Assembly (NCBI GenBank): GCA_963575645.1
Contig: OY754464.1
Span: 5,828,001 to 5,892,000, forward strand
Reading direction: 5' to 3'
DNA length: 64,000 bases
Source of the DNA: Xanthostigma xanthostigma
Lineage: Eukaryota; Arthropoda; Insecta; Raphidioptera; Raphidiidae
Made by a program: the position numbers and the translations under genes. This document shows, piece by piece, positions 62,344 to 64,000 of this stretch. The notes under the pieces are model-generated. The model did not search any database and was not told the origin of the DNA. It was given only the letters and a program-made list of their open reading frames with translations. How positions within the stretch are numbered: position 1 is the first letter of the stretch; every line of letters begins with the position of its first letter.

Positions 62344-63048
62344 AGGGGTGGCAAATATTTTGATCGTCGGGCCACATTGCGGATGAAAATTTGACCGTGG
62401 GCCAAACAATTTATAGCTTTTTTGAAACAACAATTTCAAGTTTTTAAACACCATTTACTATTTTTATGCGCCAATTTATATTGGCAAACAGTAATATTTT
62501 TGAAATAAATAAAATTGTCGACCAATTTTTCTCAGACCAATATATTGACAAAAAATAATAAAATTACAAATCAATATAACACAAGATGACGTTTCGATCC
62601 GGATTTGGATCTTCTTCAGAAATATCTAAAAATATAAAAATTAATTAGTATTAAGTCATTTATTATCTAATAATAAATAACTTAATATTAATTATTTTTA
62701 TATTTTTAGATTATATATTTTTATATTATTATTTATTATTAGATAATAAACAACTTAATACTAATTAATTTTTATATTTTTAGATATTTCTGAAGAAGAT
62801 CCAAATCCGGATCGAAACGTCATCTTGTGTTATATTGATTTGTAATTATATTATTTTTTGTCAATATAGTGGTTTGAGAAAAATTGGTCGACAATTTTAT
62901 TTATTTGAAGAGTTCTATTCAGACGTTAATCAAAGATTTGAGTAATATTTTTGCTTTTAATAATCACTTATAAAATGATTCGCGGGCCGGAGAAAATTCT
63001 ACTGCGGGCCGGATCCGGCCCGCGTGCCACCATTTGCCCAGGCCTGGT
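62344..63048. mobile_element. hAT-type element with a nested fold-back
   Basis: Ends CAGGGGTGGCAAATATTTTG and CACCATTTGCCCAGGCCTG and subterminal GGGCCGGATCCGGCCCG are typical of hAT elements. The flanking 8-mers atatagat and gtatagat differ at one base. A fold-back repeat occupies about 62515-62900. Confidence 0.75.
62515..62900. mobile_element. Fold-back repeat, GTCGACCAATTTTTC family, nested in the hAT element
   Basis: Arms include TTGACAAAAAATAATA and GATCCGGATTTGGATCTTCT / AGAAGATCCAAATCCGGATC. Related to 14470-14602 and 63639-63750. Confidence 0.8.
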
Positions 63049-63596
63049 ATAGATTGTCTTCACCGTACTACTAGCGCTGCTAGTGAGAAATTTTTCGTAC
63101 TTTATCAATAACCTCTTTTTAAGTCGGTTCAAACACACACAGCTGACATATTTTTTACCAACTAAGACCGACCGTAAAGAAATAAAAAAAAGGTCAGGGG
63201 TAAAAAAAAGGTTGAGAAACACTGCACTAGAAAACGACGCACGTACGAACAAGAAACACTGAAATCTCCCCACAGTTGACAACCAAGTTCCGTGTTGTAT
63301 CATTAATCATTTGGTTACAACTTGCAATTTTATTCTCGCCAAAAAAAAAATATCTCTTCACATCGTCGCATTTCCTGATGACTATGGTGATTACTTCTTC
63401 ACTCGGATCACTCCCATATACATATTTGAAACAATGACCGAATCAAACACGGCTTAATAGAGTAGATTAAAGACCAACCGCCCATTTGCGGTCAGACATT
63501 TTTAACCCCTCGACCAACAAGAGAAATGTTGTGTTATGACGTCATAGCTCTTGATTTCGATAGTTTTCTTTCGACATATAAAAATATCATTTTTAG

Positions 63597-64000
63597 TATT
63601 CCGTGCAAAATGGAACACTTATGGAACTATTCAATAAATAAAATTATCGACCAATTTTTCAGACAAATATATTAACAAAAAATACAAAATGTCAATGTAT
63701 TAATTTTTATATTTTTTGTTAATATATTTGTTTGAAAAATTGGTCGATAATGTTATTTATTGAAGAGTTCTAATCAGACGTTAATCAAAGATTTGAACTT
63801 ATGGAATTACTTGGGAGTCCGTCCGTCCGTTTGTCATAAGCGATTATCTCTGAAATTGTTAGACGCAACAATTTGAAATTTAGCACATAGGTAGTGTGTG
63901 GTCCAATTTCAGACATGAAACGTAAAAATTTGAATTTTGATTCTGGAAGTTAATTTTTAGGGGTAAATTGGGAAATGAAAAATAGAAATATTTTTGAAGT
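63597..64000. repeat. Dispersed repeat (as at 5570) with a fold-back insert
   Basis: ATTCCGTGCAAAATGGAACA and AAAAATTTGAATTTTGATTC blocks match the 5570-6000 repeat. A short fold-back of the GTCGACC/ATCGACCAATTTTTCAGAC family at 63639-63750 is inserted in it; ttatgg or similar occurs on both sides. It continues past the right edge. Confidence 0.55.

Overview
The window is eukaryotic nuclear DNA, AT-rich, with spliced GT-AG genes and very dense transposon debris. It comes from an insect, most probably a moth or butterfly or a close relative. The proteins are ordinary animal housekeeping proteins. Several dispersed repeats look like ones I associate with lepidopteran genomes: the 'tagccttcctcgataaatgg' repeat near 55.3 kb, the 'gaagtgaaaacttctttagc' repeat near 48.8 kb and the 'gttcc..gaggtacggaaccc' repeat near 33.3 kb. 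The order-level call rests on recollection, not on a search.

Genes from left to right: (1) a first coding exon of an unidentified minus-strand gene (859-1017) that runs off the left edge; (2) a complete 13-exon plus-strand kinesin-7/CENP-E-like motor gene (2963-21471, 1492 aa); (3) a complete 10-exon minus-strand TAF5 gene, a TFIID WD40 subunit (24397-32636, 652 aa); (4) ILF2/NF45, plus strand (34462-37934, 394 aa); (5) beta-sarcoglycan, minus strand, coding part in one exon (40495-41466, 323 aa); (6) proteasome subunit alpha-2, plus strand (42007-43257, 234 aa). TAF5/ILF2 and SGCB/PSMA2 are head-to-head pairs. CENP-E/TAF5 and ILF2/SGCB are tail-to-tail. For every multi-exon gene the exon lengths sum to a multiple of three and all junctions are GT-AG.

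From 43.3 kb to the right edge I see no gene, only repeats. Introns and intergenic space hold hAT-, Tc1/mariner-, pogo- and PIF/Harbinger-type non-autonomous DNA transposons, several long fold-back palindromes, a truncated LINE tail and tRNA-like SINE heads. I saw no clear retrovirus-like or Polinton-like element.

The most notable points are: a 54-residue tandem repeat array in the CENP-E-like tail carrying 13 TQT motifs (14 in the protein), a possible multivalent dynein-light-chain (LC8) platform; a hAT-type element that ends two bases from the beta-sarcoglycan stop codon and supplies a poly(A) signal; a three-level nested insertion inside the TAF5/ILF2 shared upstream region; and a Harbinger-type tandem pair flanked on both sides by the same ~290 bp host segment.
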